Positions 17,096-28,500 of a stretch of DNA of 64,000 nucleotides are shown here, in pieces. Made by a program: the position numbers and the translations under genes. Origin of the DNA: Bacteroidales bacterium UBA2939 (GTDB taxonomy: Bacteria > Bacteroidota > Bacteroidia > Bacteroidales > P3); assembly GCA_002349055.1 (NCBI GenBank), contig DECD01000024.1:52711-116710 (forward strand), in the 5' to 3' direction. The stretch's first letter is position 1. The number at the start of each line of letters is the position of its first letter. The notes under the pieces are model-generated. The model ran no database searches. It worked only from the letters and a program-made list of their open reading frames with translations, and was not told the origin of the DNA.

Positions 17096-18250
17096 GTTTT
17101 ATTTATTATCACAACTTTTCTGGGGCTTTTGGCCTGCGGTCAGAGTAATCAGAATATTCAGAATAATCAGAGTACTCCGAATACTCAGAGTATTCAGAAT
17201 AATCAGAATGATTCGATTTCTCTTGATGAGGCTATCGGCGAAATGTTGCTGGTGGGCTTCCGCGGCACCGAGATTGACAGCACACACCATATCTGGCGCG
17301 ACATCCTCGACTATCACGTGGGCGGCGTCATCCTTTTCGACTACGACGCCCCCACGGGCACCCGTGGCCGCAACATCAAGAGTGCCGCCCAGGTGAAAGC
17401 CCTTTGCACCCAGTTGCACACCCTCTCCCCCACCCTGCTCATCGGTATCGACCAAGAGGGCGGCAGCGTCAGCCGTCTCAGCACACGCTACGGCTTCCCC
17501 AACATCATGTCGGCGCAGAAAAGCGCCACCCTGGGGCCCGACACCGTGCGCCATTATGCACGACTCACCGCCGAGATGCTCCACAACCTCGGCATCAACC
17601 TCAATTTTGCCCCCGTGGCCGACGTCAATGTCAACCCCTCGTGCCCCGTCATCGGCGGCATGGGACGCTCGTTCTCGGCCAACGACTCTCTGGTGACCGC
17701 CTGCTGCGCCATCTGGATGGAGGAGCAACGGAAACAAGGCGTGGCGAGTTGTCTCAAGCACTTCCCCGGACATGGCAGTGCCAAGGGCGATACCCACAAA
17801 GGGCTCGTCGATGTCACCAAGACCTGGCAACGCCGCGAGTTGACCCCCTATCGTGAAATCGGCGGTACTGACATGGTGATGACTGCCCACGTTATCAACC
17901 GCCAACTCGACCCGTCGGGTTTGCCAGCCTCCCTTTCTCCGCGCATCACCTCCTTCCTACGCGACAGTCTGGGATTCAATGGAGTAATCATCACCGACGA
18001 CCTCGCCATGGGCGCCATTGCGGGACAGTACAGCCTCGAAAAGACCATCCGCATGGCCCTCGAGGCCGGTGCTGACCTCCTCTGCCTCAGTAACAACGGC
18101 GGCCACGGCTACGACCCTGATATCGTCCCCAAGGTGGTGAAAATCATCAAAAAACTCGTTGCCGATGGCACCGTCAACCTCGACCGTATCCAGCAATCAG
18201 CCCTCCGCGTCCGCAAACTGAAGGAAAGCCCCTCTACCTCAGACCGTTGA
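17090..18250 (+). CDS. GH3 family lipoprotein, NagZ-like beta-N-acetylhexosaminidase
   Basis: A 386-aa protein. The only usable start is the TTG at 17090 inside a 7-bp array; it gives a short lipoprotein signal (K-V-L-F-I-I-T-T-F, lipobox L-L-A-C, Cys16). Residues 18-41 are a linker of Gln/Asn/Ser encoded by eight 9-bp units. The GH3 N-domain follows: G-I-D-Q-E-G-G near 123, N-F-A-P-V-A-D-V-N, K-H-F-P-G-H-G with G-D-T-H (His of the NagZ acid/base dyad) and the nucleophile in I-T-D-D-L-A-M-G. Likely an outer-surface or periplasmic enzyme removing GlcNAc from peptidoglycan or glycans. No C-terminal GH3 domain, as in NagZ. Downstream recA has its own promoter. Confidence 0.85.
   Translation: MKVLFIITTFLGLLACGQSNQNIQNNQSTPNTQSIQNNQNDSISLDEAIGEMLLVGFRGTEIDSTHHIWRDILDYHVGGVILFDYDAPTGTRGRNIKSAAQVKALCTQLHTLSPTLLIGIDQEGGSVSRLSTRYGFPNIMSAQKSATLGPDTVRHYARLTAEMLHNLGINLNFAPVADVNVNPSCPVIGGMGRSFSANDSLVTACCAIWMEEQRKQGVASCLKHFPGHGSAKGDTHKGLVDVTKTWQRRELTPYREIGGTDMVMTAHVINRQLDPSGLPASLSPRITSFLRDSLGFNGVIITDDLAMGAIAGQYSLEKTIRMALEAGADLLCLSNNGGHGYDPDIVPKVVKIIKKLVADGTVNLDRIQQSALRVRKLKESPSTSDR
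17141..17212 (+). repeat. 9-bp array encoding the GH3 lipoprotein linker
   Basis: Eight degenerate 9-bp units of the CAGAATAAT type (72 bp) translated as alternating S/N-N/Q residues between the lipobox Cys and the GH3 domain. Confidence 0.85.
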
Positions 18251-18257
18251 TAAAAAA

Positions 18258-18289
18258 CTTGGCAAATTTAAAATAAAAGTGTATATTTG
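18258..18289 (+). promoter_or_regulatory. recA promoter
   Basis: CTTG (18258-18261, one mismatch to TTTG) is 20 bp from TATATTTG (18282-18289), ~45 bp upstream of the recA ATG. Confidence 0.7.
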
Positions 18290-18334
18290 CACCTAGTGAA
18301 ACAATAAAATAAAATAACTAAATACTTGAACATT

Positions 18335-19369
18335 ATGGCAAAAGAAGTGAACGATGCCGATGCCCTGAAGCAAGAAAAACTAAAAATCCTCCAAAGCACC
18401 CTCGACAAGATAGAGAAGAGCTACGGCAAGGGTTCCATCATGAAGCTGGGCGACCGTCCCGACGAGCAACTCGACGTCATCTCCACCGGCAGCATCAGCC
18501 TTGATATGGCCTTGGGTGTCGGCGGATTCCCCCGCGGCCGCGTCATCGAAATCTACGGCCCCGAGAGCTCTGGTAAGACCACCCTGGCCATCCACGCCAT
18601 TGCCGAATGCCAGAAAGCCGGCGGCATCGCCGCCTTCATCGACGCCGAGCACGCCTTCGACAGCTTCTATGCAAAAAAACTTGGTGTCGACATCAACAAC
18701 CTCCTCGTCTCGCAACCCGACAACGGCGAGCAGGCCCTCGAGATTGCCGACAACCTCATCCGCTCTGGTGCCATCGACATCATTGTCATCGACTCCGTGG
18801 CCGCCCTCACCCCCAAGGCCGAAATCGACGGCGACATGGGCGACAGCAAGGTGGGCCTCCAGGCACGCCTCATGAGCCAGGCCATGCGCAAGCTCACCGC
18901 CACCATCAGCAAGACCAACTGCTGTTGCATCTTCATCAATCAGTTGCGCGAGAAGATAGGCGTCCTCTTCGGCAACCCCGAGACCACCACTGGCGGCAAC
19001 GCCCTGAAATTCTACGCCTCCGTGCGTATCGACATCCGCCGCACCCAGGCCATCAAGGACGGTGACCAGAACATCGGCAACCGCGTGAAGGTGCGCGTAG
19101 TGAAGAACAAGGTGGCCCCTCCCTTCCGCCAGTGCGAGTTCGACCTCATGTTCGGCGAGGGCATCTCCAAGCTGGGCGAGATTATCGACCTCGGCGTCGA
19201 CCTCGACATCATCCACAAGAGCGGCTCGTGGTTCAGCTACGGCGAGAGCAAGCTGGCCCAAGGCCGCGAAGCCCTCAAGCAGCTGCTGCGCGACAACCCC
19301 GAGCTCACCGACGAGCTGGAAGGCAAAATCCGCACCGCCCTCAAGGAAAAACAAGACGCAGAACTCTAA
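18335..19369 (+). CDS. recA: Recombinase RecA
   Basis: A 344-aa ATP-dependent strand-exchange protein. The ATG at 18335 (M-A-K-E) is chosen over an in-frame TTG nine bases upstream. Walker [10 protein letters not shown] is at residues 75-83; the E-H-A-F-D strand, the L1/L2 regions ([17 protein letters not shown]) and the C-terminal K-S-G-S-W-F domain are all present. relA/spoT starts three bases after the stop, so the two are probably co-transcribed. No obvious SOS box was identified. Confidence 0.97.
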   Translation: MAKEVNDADALKQEKLKILQSTLDKIEKSYGKGSIMKLGDRPDEQLDVISTGSISLDMALGVGGFPRGRVIEIYGPESSGKTTLAIHAIAECQKAGGIAAFIDAEHAFDSFYAKKLGVDINNLLVSQPDNGEQALEIADNLIRSGAIDIIVIDSVAALTPKAEIDGDMGDSKVGLQARLMSQAMRKLTATISKTNCCCIFINQLREKIGVLFGNPETTTGGNALKFYASVRIDIRRTQAIKDGDQNIGNRVKVRVVKNKVAPPFRQCEFDLMFGEGISKLGEIIDLGVDLDIIHKSGSWFSYGESKLAQGREALKQLLRDNPELTDELEGKIRTALKEKQDAEL

Positions 19370-19372
19370 CCT

Positions 19373-21556
19373 ATGTACGTCATCGACGAAGCACGCGAAG
19401 AGCGCGACATACAGGCCAAATACGACGAACTTATCGAAGCCTGCCGTGTGTTGAAACCCCTCTCACCCGACGAGGAGAGCAACATCTTCCGTGCTTTCCA
19501 GATGGCCAAGAGGGCACACGCCGGCACACGCCGCAAGAGCGGAGAGCCTTACATCTTCCACCCCCTGGCGGTGGCCCTCATCGCCGTCAAGGAGGTAGGC
19601 CTCGGTCCCACGGCCGTCATCGCGGCCCTGCTGCACGACGTGGTTGAGGACACCGAAATCACCCTCGACGAGCTCCGTATGGTCTTCGGCGACCGCGTGG
19701 CCAAGATTGTTGACGGCGTCACCAAGATAGAGGACGTCATGGTTCTCCAGCAGTCGGAAAGCAAGCAGGCCGAGAACTACCGCAAGATACTGCTCTCGAT
19801 GTGCAACGACGCCTACGTCATCTTCCTCAAACTCTGCGACCGACTGCACAACATGCGCACTCTCGGTTCGATGAAGGACACCAAGAAGCTCATCATCGCC
19901 TCCGAAACCTCCTACCTCTACATTCCCTTGGCCCACCGACTCGGCCTCTACACCATCAAGACCGAGCTCGAAGAGCTGGTGATGAAATATACCAACCCCG
20001 AGAAATACGAGGAGATTTCGGCCAAGATTGCTGCCACCGCCGACAAAGGGGCCAAGCTCCATGAGTGCCTCGTCGACCCCGTGCGCCAGATGCTCGACCA
20101 AGCCGGCTACCAATACTCCCTCAAGACCCGCGTCAAGTCGGTATTCAGCTGCTGGAAAAAGATTGAGAACAAGCATGTCTCTTTCGAGGAAATCTTCGAC
20201 CTCTACGCCATGCGCATCATCCTCAACGGCGTGCCACGCGACAAGGAAAAGGAGGAGTGCTTCAAGGTCTACGCCCTCATCTCCCAAAAATTCGACCCCA
20301 ACCCCACACGCTTCCGCGACTGGATTACCCACCCCAAGAACAACGGCTACGAAAGCCTTCAGACCACCGTTATGACCCCCATCGGCACCTGGGTCGAAAT
20401 CCAGATACGCACCGAGCGCATGGACACCATCGCCGAGAAGGGTATGGCCGCCCACTTCCTCTACAAGGAGGCGCACCCCGAGGAAAACATCGAGCACAAC
20501 CCCGTCGAGGAATGGCTCCAGCAGATTCGCACCTCGCTCGAACAGAGCGACAAGAGCGCTCTCGACCTCGTCGAAGAGTTCAAGGAGAGCCTCTATACCA
20601 AAGAGATATACATCTTCACCCCGCGTGGACGCACCGTCACCCTACCCTCGCGCAGCACGGTGCTCGACTTCGCCTATGCCATCCATACCGACCTCGGCCA
20701 CCACTGCATCGGCGCCAAGCTCAACGCCCGCGTGGTGAGCCGCAACGAGCGTCTCCACACCGGCGACCAGGTGCAGATTCTCACCACCGCCAACACCCTC
20801 CCCACCGAGGAATGGCTCACCGAATGCCAGACTCCCCACGCCAAGGAGGCCATCAAGGACTTTCTCCGCGCCCACAAGAAAGAATATGTCGAGGAGGGCC
20901 GTCGCAAATACAAAGAATACCTGAGCAAGAACCACATCAGAAACAACTCCCAGAACTGGGGACAGCTCAAGCGATTCCTCAACAACGCCTCCGACATCGA
21001 CGTGCTCTACGACATCGCCGTCGGCAACGTCACTGAGCGCCAGGTGGCCGAATGCTTCGGAAAAGCCCATCGCGAGCCCAACCTCATCTTCATCGACCAA
21101 TACAAGAAACTCGCCACCCCCTTCCTCCTTGACAAGGAGTATGAGAACCTGCCCACCGAGACCGCCACATGCTGCAAACCCGTGCAGGGCGACCAGGTGG
21201 TGGGCATCGTCCAGGAGGGCAAAATCAAGGTCCACCGCACCAACTGCCGCGAAGCCATGAAGGAGATGGCCAACCACGAGAACCACATCATCCGCGCCAA
21301 GTGGCGTCCGGGCGAACAGCTCTCGCTCCTCACCGGCATCTCGCTCACCGCCATCGACCGCAAAGGCCTCCTCCAGGAAATCACACACCACATCTCCGAC
21401 GAACTCGACCTCAACATGCGCGCCATCACCCTCGAGACCTCCGAGGGTGTCGTCCGCGGCATCATCATGCTCTATGTCAACGACGTGGAGAAACTCAACG
21501 GCCTCATCGAAAAACTCAAATCCATCGACGAAATTGAAGACGTACACCGGATATAA
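19373..21556 (+). CDS. relA: Bifunctional (p)ppGpp synthetase/hydrolase Rel
   Basis: A 727-aa RelA/SpoT homologue controlling the stringent response. Domain order: HD hydrolase (~45-190) with the metal motif H-D (88-89, followed by V-V-E-D-T), synthetase (~245-360) with R-V-K-S, the substrate loop N-N-G-Y-E-S-L-Q and E-I-Q-I-R-T, TGS (~405-465, I-F-T-P-R-G), helical/zinc-finger region with C-C-K-P, and ACT (~655-727). The intact HD site argues for a bifunctional Rel. Coupled to recA by a 3-bp gap. The stop codon overlaps the first base of a 7-bp array. Confidence 0.95.
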   Translation: MYVIDEAREERDIQAKYDELIEACRVLKPLSPDEESNIFRAFQMAKRAHAGTRRKSGEPYIFHPLAVALIAVKEVGLGPTAVIAALLHDVVEDTEITLDELRMVFGDRVAKIVDGVTKIEDVMVLQQSESKQAENYRKILLSMCNDAYVIFLKLCDRLHNMRTLGSMKDTKKLIIASETSYLYIPLAHRLGLYTIKTELEELVMKYTNPEKYEEISAKIAATADKGAKLHECLVDPVRQMLDQAGYQYSLKTRVKSVFSCWKKIENKHVSFEEIFDLYAMRIILNGVPRDKEKEECFKVYALISQKFDPNPTRFRDWITHPKNNGYESLQTTVMTPIGTWVEIQIRTERMDTIAEKGMAAHFLYKEAHPEENIEHNPVEEWLQQIRTSLEQSDKSALDLVEEFKESLYTKEIYIFTPRGRTVTLPSRSTVLDFAYAIHTDLGHHCIGAKLNARVVSRNERLHTGDQVQILTTANTLPTEEWLTECQTPHAKEAIKDFLRAHKKEYVEEGRRKYKEYLSKNHIRNNSQNWGQLKRFLNNASDIDVLYDIAVGNVTERQVAECFGKAHREPNLIFIDQYKKLATPFLLDKEYENLPTETATCCKPVQGDQVVGIVQEGKIKVHRTNCREAMKEMANHENHIIRAKWRPGEQLSLLTGISLTAIDRKGLLQEITHHISDELDLNMRAITLETSEGVVRGIIMLYVNDVEKLNGLIEKLKSIDEIEDVHRI

Positions 21557-21583
21557 TTGAAAATTGAGAATTGAAAATTGAAA
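21556..21583. repeat. 7-bp array between relA and mazG
   Basis: Four units (ATTGAAA, ATTGAGA, ATTGAAA, ATTGAAA; 28 bp) starting on the last base of the relA stop. Confidence 0.9.
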
Positions 21584-21611
21584 TTCCCCATAGGGGTTTT
21601 CTTTTAAATAT

Positions 21612-22328
21612 ATGGACGAAAAGACTCTCGAATCTTTTAAACGTTTAAGCAATATTTTAGACACCCTGCGGAAAGAATGCCCGTGGGACAAAGTGCAGAC
21701 AATGAAGTCCCTCCGCTACCTCACCATCGAGGAGGTCCACGAACTGAGCGAAGCCATCATACAAATTGAAAATTTAAAATTGAAAATTGAAAATTCGGCT
21801 GACGCAGAAGATAATTCTCAATTCTCAATTCTCAATTCTCAATTAAAAAAGGAGCTTGGCGACCTGGCCATGCACATCCTCTTCTACTGCAAGATAGCCG
21901 AAGACGAGGGTCTCTTCACCACCGCCGATGTCTACAACACCATCTGCGACAAGCTCATAGCGCGCCACCCTTTCATCTACGACAAAGAGAACTACCACGG
22001 CGAAAACTGGGAGCAACTCAAGATGCGCGAAGGGCGCAAGAACGTCCTCGAAGGCGTCCCCGACGGCCTCCCCTCCCTCATCAAAGCCATCCGCATGCAA
22101 GAGAAGGTAGGCCTCACCCCCAGTCCCTCTCCAGATGGAGAGGGGAGTGAATACCCTGACCAGTTGCCCACCTCTCCCTTTAAAGAGGGGTCGGGGGTGA
22201 GGCCAACAGAAGAGGAGTTCGGCCAATACCTCTTCGACCTTGTCGACTGGGGACGTCGCCACGGCATCAATGCCGACGACGCCCTCTGCCTCGCCAACCG
22301 CCGTTTCAAGGAGCAACATTCCTGCTAG
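21612..22328 (+). CDS. mazG: Nucleoside triphosphate pyrophosphohydrolase MazG with repeat insertions
   Basis: A 238-aa MazG-family NTP pyrophosphatase. The N-terminal domain keeps C-P-W-D, E-E-V-H-E (metal site first half) and E-L-G-D (second half). Between these helices lies an inverted pair of 7-bp arrays (21765-21792, 21814-21841) encoding repetitive I-E-N-L-K-L-K-I and S-Q-F-S-I-L-N-S. The second domain begins R-H-P-F-I-Y and K-N-V-L-E-G-V-P but the usual F-D-W...E-E-x-x-E stretch after K-V-G is replaced by a 95-bp palindromic element giving L-T-P-S-P-S-P-D-G-E-G...E-G-S-G-V-R-P-T. It then resumes E-E-F-G-Q-Y-L-F-D-L and N-A-D-D-A-L...N-R-R-F-K. The frame is open throughout, so the gene may be functional through its N-domain only. 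Confidence 0.85.
   Translation: MDEKTLESFKRLSNILDTLRKECPWDKVQTMKSLRYLTIEEVHELSEAIIQIENLKLKIENSADAEDNSQFSILNSQLKKELGDLAMHILFYCKIAEDEGLFTTADVYNTICDKLIARHPFIYDKENYHGENWEQLKMREGRKNVLEGVPDGLPSLIKAIRMQEKVGLTPSPSPDGEGSEYPDQLPTSPFKEGSGVRPTEEEFGQYLFDLVDWGRRHGINADDALCLANRRFKEQHSC
21765..21792 (+). repeat. In-frame 7-bp array in mazG, left arm
   Basis: Four ATTGAAA-type units (28 bp). Confidence 0.9.
21814..21841 (+). repeat. In-frame 7-bp array in mazG, right arm
   Basis: Four identical ATTCTCA units (28 bp), roughly inverted relative to the array 21 bp upstream. Confidence 0.9.
22110..22204 (+). repeat. Palindromic element inserted in frame in mazG
   Basis: Perfect 12-bp terminal inverted repeats (GGCCTCACCCCC / GGGGGTGAGGCC) bound 95 bp that contain two further small hairpins (CTCTCC-AGAT-GGAGAG and one around CCCTTTAAAG). 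The translated L-T-P-S-P-S-P-x-G-E-G peptide is of a type I remember recurring in unrelated Bacteroidota proteins. Confidence 0.8.
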
Positions 22329-22357
22329 CATTTTTTTGCTATTCCCCTAGGGTCGAA

Positions 22358-22426
22358 CCCGTACCTTCCCCCTACCAAACCCCTACCAACCCCATACCAA
22401 CTCCTACCACGGTGGGAGATGATAGG
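22358..22426. repeat. 11-bp palindromic element, copy A
   Basis: TACC starts at 22362, 22373, 22384, 22395 and 22406, exact 11-bp register, followed by CTCCTACC-AC-GGTGGGAG. Lies between the mazG stop and the next promoter. Confidence 0.85.
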
Positions 22427-22455
22427 TCATTTATTAGGTTAAATTTGAAAATAGA

Positions 22456-22487
22456 TTTGGCAATCTCATTTTTATTTTGTAATTTTG
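22456..22487 (+). promoter_or_regulatory. Promoter of the T9SS type A Fn3 protein
   Basis: TTTG (22456-22459), 20-bp spacer, TAATTTTG (22480-22487): exact consensus. The 5' UTR would be ~60 nt. Confidence 0.85.
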
Positions 22488-22555
22488 CCCCCGATTTATA
22501 TATATTATTGAAATCATTAAATATTAAATAAAAATATCAACCAAAAACACACACA

Positions 22556-25500
22556 ATGAGAAAGTTTATCAACTTAGTGGCTCTAGCGGCACTGCTGTTT
22601 GTGCCGTGGGCAACAAAAGCGCAGAACACGCTGACAGTGTGCGACGGAACGGCGACCAACGATTACGTGCCGTTCTACGGCTTTTATGCCGATGCAACGC
22701 AGAACGGTCAGATGCTCTACCCCGCCGATTCGCTGACCGCCATGGTCGGCATGGAGATTACCGAGATGGTTTTCTACATCAACTCTTTAGGCTATGGTAA
22801 CGGCGTAGATGCCATCGGCAACTGGATTGTGTCTGTGGGCACAACCACCGAGACCTCGCTTTCGGGCATCAACACCACAGCCTTGCTCTCAGAAGTTTAC
22901 AGCGGAGCTATGACCTTCAACAGCAGCAGTACGCTGATGACCGTCACCTTCACCGATGGGTTCACCTACACCGGCGGCAACCTGCTGGTGCAGTTCAACC
23001 ATCCTGTAGCCGCTGGATACCACGGCATTACCTTTAGCGGTGTATCCGCCACCAGTGCCTCTTACACCTACAACGAGGCTCGCGACTTCCTGCCAAAGGT
23101 CACCTTCAGTTACGGCAACCCGCCCTCGTGCATCCGTCCAGAGAACCTCACCGCCACCAACATCACCAGCGACGGCCTGACGCTCAGTTGGACCGATGCG
23201 ATGAACACCGGAGCCAGCTACAGCATCGACTATTGGAAGGACGGCGGCGACACTAACACCGTTACCTCCTCCACCACCAGCTATGACTTCTACGGTCTCG
23301 ATGCCTACAGCCTTTACCACTTTGCCGTGAAAGCCGTCTGCTCGCCCACCGACGAGTCCACCCTCCTCAACGGTAGCTTCGCCACCGCCTGTGACGGAAG
23401 TACGTGCGACGTGACCCTTGAACTCAGCAGCACCAGTTCATACTCCGATCCTTTCACCTGCTACAGTGGCCCCGCCTCGGTAGAATTGTTCCAAAACGGC
23501 ATGTCGTTGGGCGCTTACAGCAGCAGTACGACGGTGGAAGTGTGCAGCTCGAATCCTGTCATTGCCCTATATCACCATTCGGGCTATTCATGGGGCGACT
23601 ACTATGATCAAAATGCCTCTATTATCATCCGCGACGGCGGAGGAGTAGCCCTATACAATGGCGGTATGGGTGACACGCTATGCACCATTACCACCCCCTG
23701 CCCCACCTGCATCCCGCCGACGGCACTCTTTGTCGACACTGTCGACCAGGAAAATATTACCATCGGCTGGACACCGCGCAGCGATGCCACACTGTTCTCC
23801 GTCTACCTCGATGGCCAAGAAGTGAATGGCAATGTCACCGACACCTTCTATACTTTCACCAACTTGAACGCCAACACTGCCTACACACTCGGCGTGCAAG
23901 CCCTCTGTTCCTCTGACGACAGCTCGAGCATTGCCACCCTTGTTGTGCGCACCGAATGCGGAGCAATAACGCTGCCCTTCTCCGACGATTTCGACAGCTA
24001 TGACAACGGCTTCTGGCCTCCCTGCTGGCATCGTTTGCGTGCCTATGGCACCGACCCCAGCGTCAACGCCCAGTACCACCACAGCGGCACCCAGTCAATG
24101 TTCCTGCTCGCCGCCAACGACACCACCCTCTTCTGCACCCCGAATGCCATCCCCACTGCGGGTGACAACATCTATGTACGCTATCATGCCTTCCTGAACT
24201 GGGCCTCCTCTTATAATGAGACCAAATGGATTAAGGCCGGCGTAATGACCGACACCTCCGACGTGTCGACCTTCGTCGCCCTCGACAGCGTGGAGTACCA
24301 CAACTTCAATAATGTCTTTGAGGAGCGCGAGTTCAACACCGCCACCCTGGACCCCACCGAGACCTATTGGGTCGCCTGGATGTTCTATAGCACCAATAAT
24401 GGATACGGCAGCTATAACCGCGGTGCCATCGACGATGTCTATATCAGCGAGATTCCCTCCTGCCTCCGTGTGACTTCCATCGGAGTGGACAGCATCTCGT
24501 CCGAGAGCATCACCCTCACCTGGGTTGACAGTGTCAACAGCGGCGCCAGCTACACCGTGAGCTACTGGACAGCCACGAGCGACACCAACAGCGTGACCAC
24601 CACCGACACCTCCTACATGTTCACCGACCTCTCGGCCAACACCCAGTACTTCTTCAGCGTGCAGGTGAACTGCGGCGGCGAGGATGCCGAAGCTGTCACC
24701 GCCTCGTTCCGCACCTCCTGCGGAGCCACGCCGATTCCCTTCGCGGAAGGTTTCGACGATGCCAGCTCCCTCACCTGCTGGCAGATGGTCAATCCCGTCA
24801 GCATGACTGGCTACAGCTCCTCCAATGGCCGCACCAGCAACGGCTGCTTCCTGTTCTACTACACCACCAATCCGCCGGAATATCTCATCTCTCCCGAACT
24901 GACCGACACCGAAAACGGTCTCAAGCTGGAATTCTACTATAAGAGATATTCTTCTTCCTACGATGAATCCTTCAAAGTGGGCTACTCCACCACCAGCGAT
25001 TCCACCAGCGCCTTCGTCTGGGGCGAAGAGGTGACCGACGCCAACGAGAGCTACCAACTCTACTCCACCATCATGCCCGCCGGCGTCAAGTATGTGGCCA
25101 TCCAATACACCGCCAATGACGCTTTCGGCCTTTACATCGACGACATCAACTTCATGCTGCCTCCCAATTGCATGCCCGCCTACGGCCTCACCGTCGACAA
25201 CCTCACTTCCACCACCGCCACCCTCCATTGGTCGGCTCCCGAAGGCCAGAGCAGCTTTATTGTCCGCCTCGACAGCACCGACTACAATGTCTCGGGCGAT
25301 ACCTCCTACACCTTCACCGACCTCGAGGCCCGCACCGGCTACACCGCATACGTGGCTACCGACTGTGGCGGCGACACCGCGGAATTTGTACCCATCACCT
25401 TCATGACTGACTGCTCTGCCGGATCGTGCGAAATCATCGTCACATCAACAGCCAGCTACCCCTATTCCAGCTACTGCCCCACCGTCCATGTGTGGCAGAA

Positions 25501-28500
25501 CGATTTCGATGTGGCCAGCGTCCTTGCTTCCACCGATACCATCAGCGTGTGCACCGGTATGCCGGTTGCCCTGATTTATGAAGAACCCGTGTCGAGTTGG
25601 AGCACTCCCTCCGTCACCATCATCAATGGCGGTGACGAAGAAATCTTCAACAGCAACACTGACAACTACAGCACTGGCGACACCTTGATTCTTCTGAACA
25701 ATGCCTGCCCGAGTTGCGTGAAGCCCACCGGTGTTATTGCCACGAGTATCGACAGCAGCGAAATCAACTTTGCCTGGAACACGGATCCTGCTATTGAATA
25801 CCTCGTTTCGCTCGACGAAGAAGCTTACGCCACCAACAACAACGGCACCGTGAGCTATGCCGGTCTCACCCCCAACACCGTCTACACCTTCAGCGTCCGC
25901 GCCGTCTGCGCCCCCGGCGACACCTCCAACGCCCGCGTCATTACCGTGAAGACCGCCTGCGGCGAGATGGACATTCCTTTCATCGAGGGATTTGAGGGCA
26001 ATGCCGACGGCGGTGTGCCTTCGTGCTGGAACGCCGTCAGCGGCTACGCCGAAGTGGATATCGCTGCCTCCGACGCTCACACCGGCAACGCCTCGCTCTA
26101 TATGTATGGCAACGACGCGATGATTGCCACCAGCCGTGTGCCCCTGCCTGGCGACAGCATCCACGTAAGTTTCTGGGCCGACCTCAATGCCGGTTCCCTT
26201 GAAGCCGGTGTGATGACCAACCCCCTCTTCGACACCACCTTCACCTCACTTTTGACCATCAACAACACCAACGGTTACGAACTATTCGAGTTCAACACCT
26301 CCACCCTGTCGTACGACAGCAGCTACTATGTGGCCTTCCGCTTCAGCTCACCCTACTACTCGGTCAACATCGACGACATCAACATCCGTCTTGACGAAGG
26401 TTGCATGTATCCCTCCAATGTGGTAGCCACTCCTTCGGCTACCAGTGTGGACCTGAGCTGGAACTATGGTGGCTCGGTTGTCGACTTCGCCATCGAGTAT
26501 CGCACCCTCGGCAGCACCGTTTGGAGCACGCCCGATAATGTCAACGATAGCTCCTACACCCTCACGGGCCTCAACTCCTCCACCAGCTATGAGGCACGCG
26601 TAGGTACCATCTGTGGCAATGACACCCTGTGGACCATCACCACATTCCAGACCAACTGCCTCTCGCAGCCGCTACCCTACAGCGAGGACTTCGAGGCTTA
26701 TGCCAACGACGTGATGCCCCCGTGCTGGATTTGGTCGTCGACCCACTGCACCCACTGGGATGGCGGTGTCTTCTTGAGATCCAATCATGGCGGCGGTAGC
26801 GAATATGTGGTGCTGCCCCAGCTCGACGGTAACATCACCAAGCTGAAGATTGAGTTCGACACCAAGGTCGGTACTCCGGCTGAGAATGACGGTATCCTCA
26901 TCGGTGTGACCGATGCCGCCGGCACTCTCCTCGGCTGGCTCGACACCATCCAAGACCCCCTCTTCTCGCGCAACAATCATGTCCGCAAGACTATCTACTT
27001 CCCCAACTATAACATTCCCATCGGTGCCGAACGTGTGGCTTTCGCTCAGTATCGCAACTGGGGCGAGTGGGCACTCATCGACAACATCAATATTGAAGAG
27101 CTTCCCGACTGCTATCCTGTCGACAATTTGGTTGGTTCCAACCTCAACGACATCGAGAACACCACCTTTACCTGGCATCCCCAAGGAACAGCTACCCAGT
27201 GGCAGGTCTATGTCGACACCGTGACCGTCGGCATTGACTCCCTTGCCAACCTGCCCGACTCCCTCTTCATCAATGTTTACGACACCACCTACACCATCCC
27301 CATCGGCATGATTCAGGGTGGCGGCATCTACAACTTCTTCGTCCGCAGCGCTTGCAGCGCTATGGACCACAGCGGCTGGGTGAAGAACGAGTTCGGCGCC
27401 GGCACCATCATCATGAACAACAGCTCTGTCGCCGACACCATTGAGGGTTGCGGCTTCGTCGTCTACGACAACGGCGGTCCCATCCCGGGTTACCTGCCCA
27501 ACAGCAACTCTGCTCTGGTGCTCCGCACCGAGAATGTCGGTAGCCAGCTGCAAATCTTCGGCGGCAAGTTCGGTTGGGGCTCCTCGCCTGCCACGCTGAC
27601 CGTCTATGACGGCGAAGGCACCAACGGCGCTGTCCTGTACACCTACAACACCGTCGACGGCCGCGACACCCTGCTCAACACCGTCCTTGCTACCTCGACT
27701 TCCGGCTCGCTGACCATCACCTTCACCGTTAGCGGCAACATGTGCCACACCGGCTACGAGCTCTATGTCCGCTGTACCGAAGGTGCCCTCTGCCCGCGTC
27801 CCACCGAGTTGCAGGCCGAGATGACCTCCGAGACCACCGCCGACGTGACCTGGAGCGGCACCGCCTCGAACTACAACTTCTACTACCGCCTCTCGGGTGC
27901 CGCCACCTGGGTACGCATCCCGACAACTATTCCCAGTGTCTCCCTGACGGGCCTCTTGGCTGACACCGTCTACGACATGTATGTCGTGGCCATCTGCTCG
28001 GCCACCGACAGCTCAAATGCCAGTGTCACCCGCCAGCTGATCTCTCACTATGAGATTCCCATGATTCCGTGCGATGCTCCCACCAGCTTGATGGCAACCG
28101 ATGTCACATCCAATAGCGCCATCCTCAGCTGGACCAATGGCGACAACGAGACGCTGTGGACACTCGACTACAACGGTACTGAAATCAACATCAACACCAA
28201 CCCCTACACGCTCACCGGCCTCACCCCCAATACCACCTACGTAATCAAGATCAAGGCCGTTTGCGACACGAACAACTCGAGTGCCTGGAGTGGCAATGTC
28301 GCTTTCACCACCCTTGCCGGCACGCCCGAAGTCACCTACTACACCGTCACCGTCCTCAGCAACGATTCTACCATGGGTAGCGTCAACGGTGGTGGCACCT
28401 ATGCCGAGAACTCGCAGGCCATCCTCAACGCCATCTCCAACGAAGGTTACCATTTCGTGAGCTGGAGCAATGGCGCCACAGCGGCCTCCATCAGCATCAC

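Noticed and set aside
17090..17212. Frameshift or pseudogene at the GH3 N-terminus
   Set aside because: The frame is continuous from a TTG through a valid lipobox, and the odd linker is explained by a 9-bp array.
22110..22204. Insertion sequence in mazG
   Set aside because: Only 95 bp with no transposase; better described as a small palindromic repeat.
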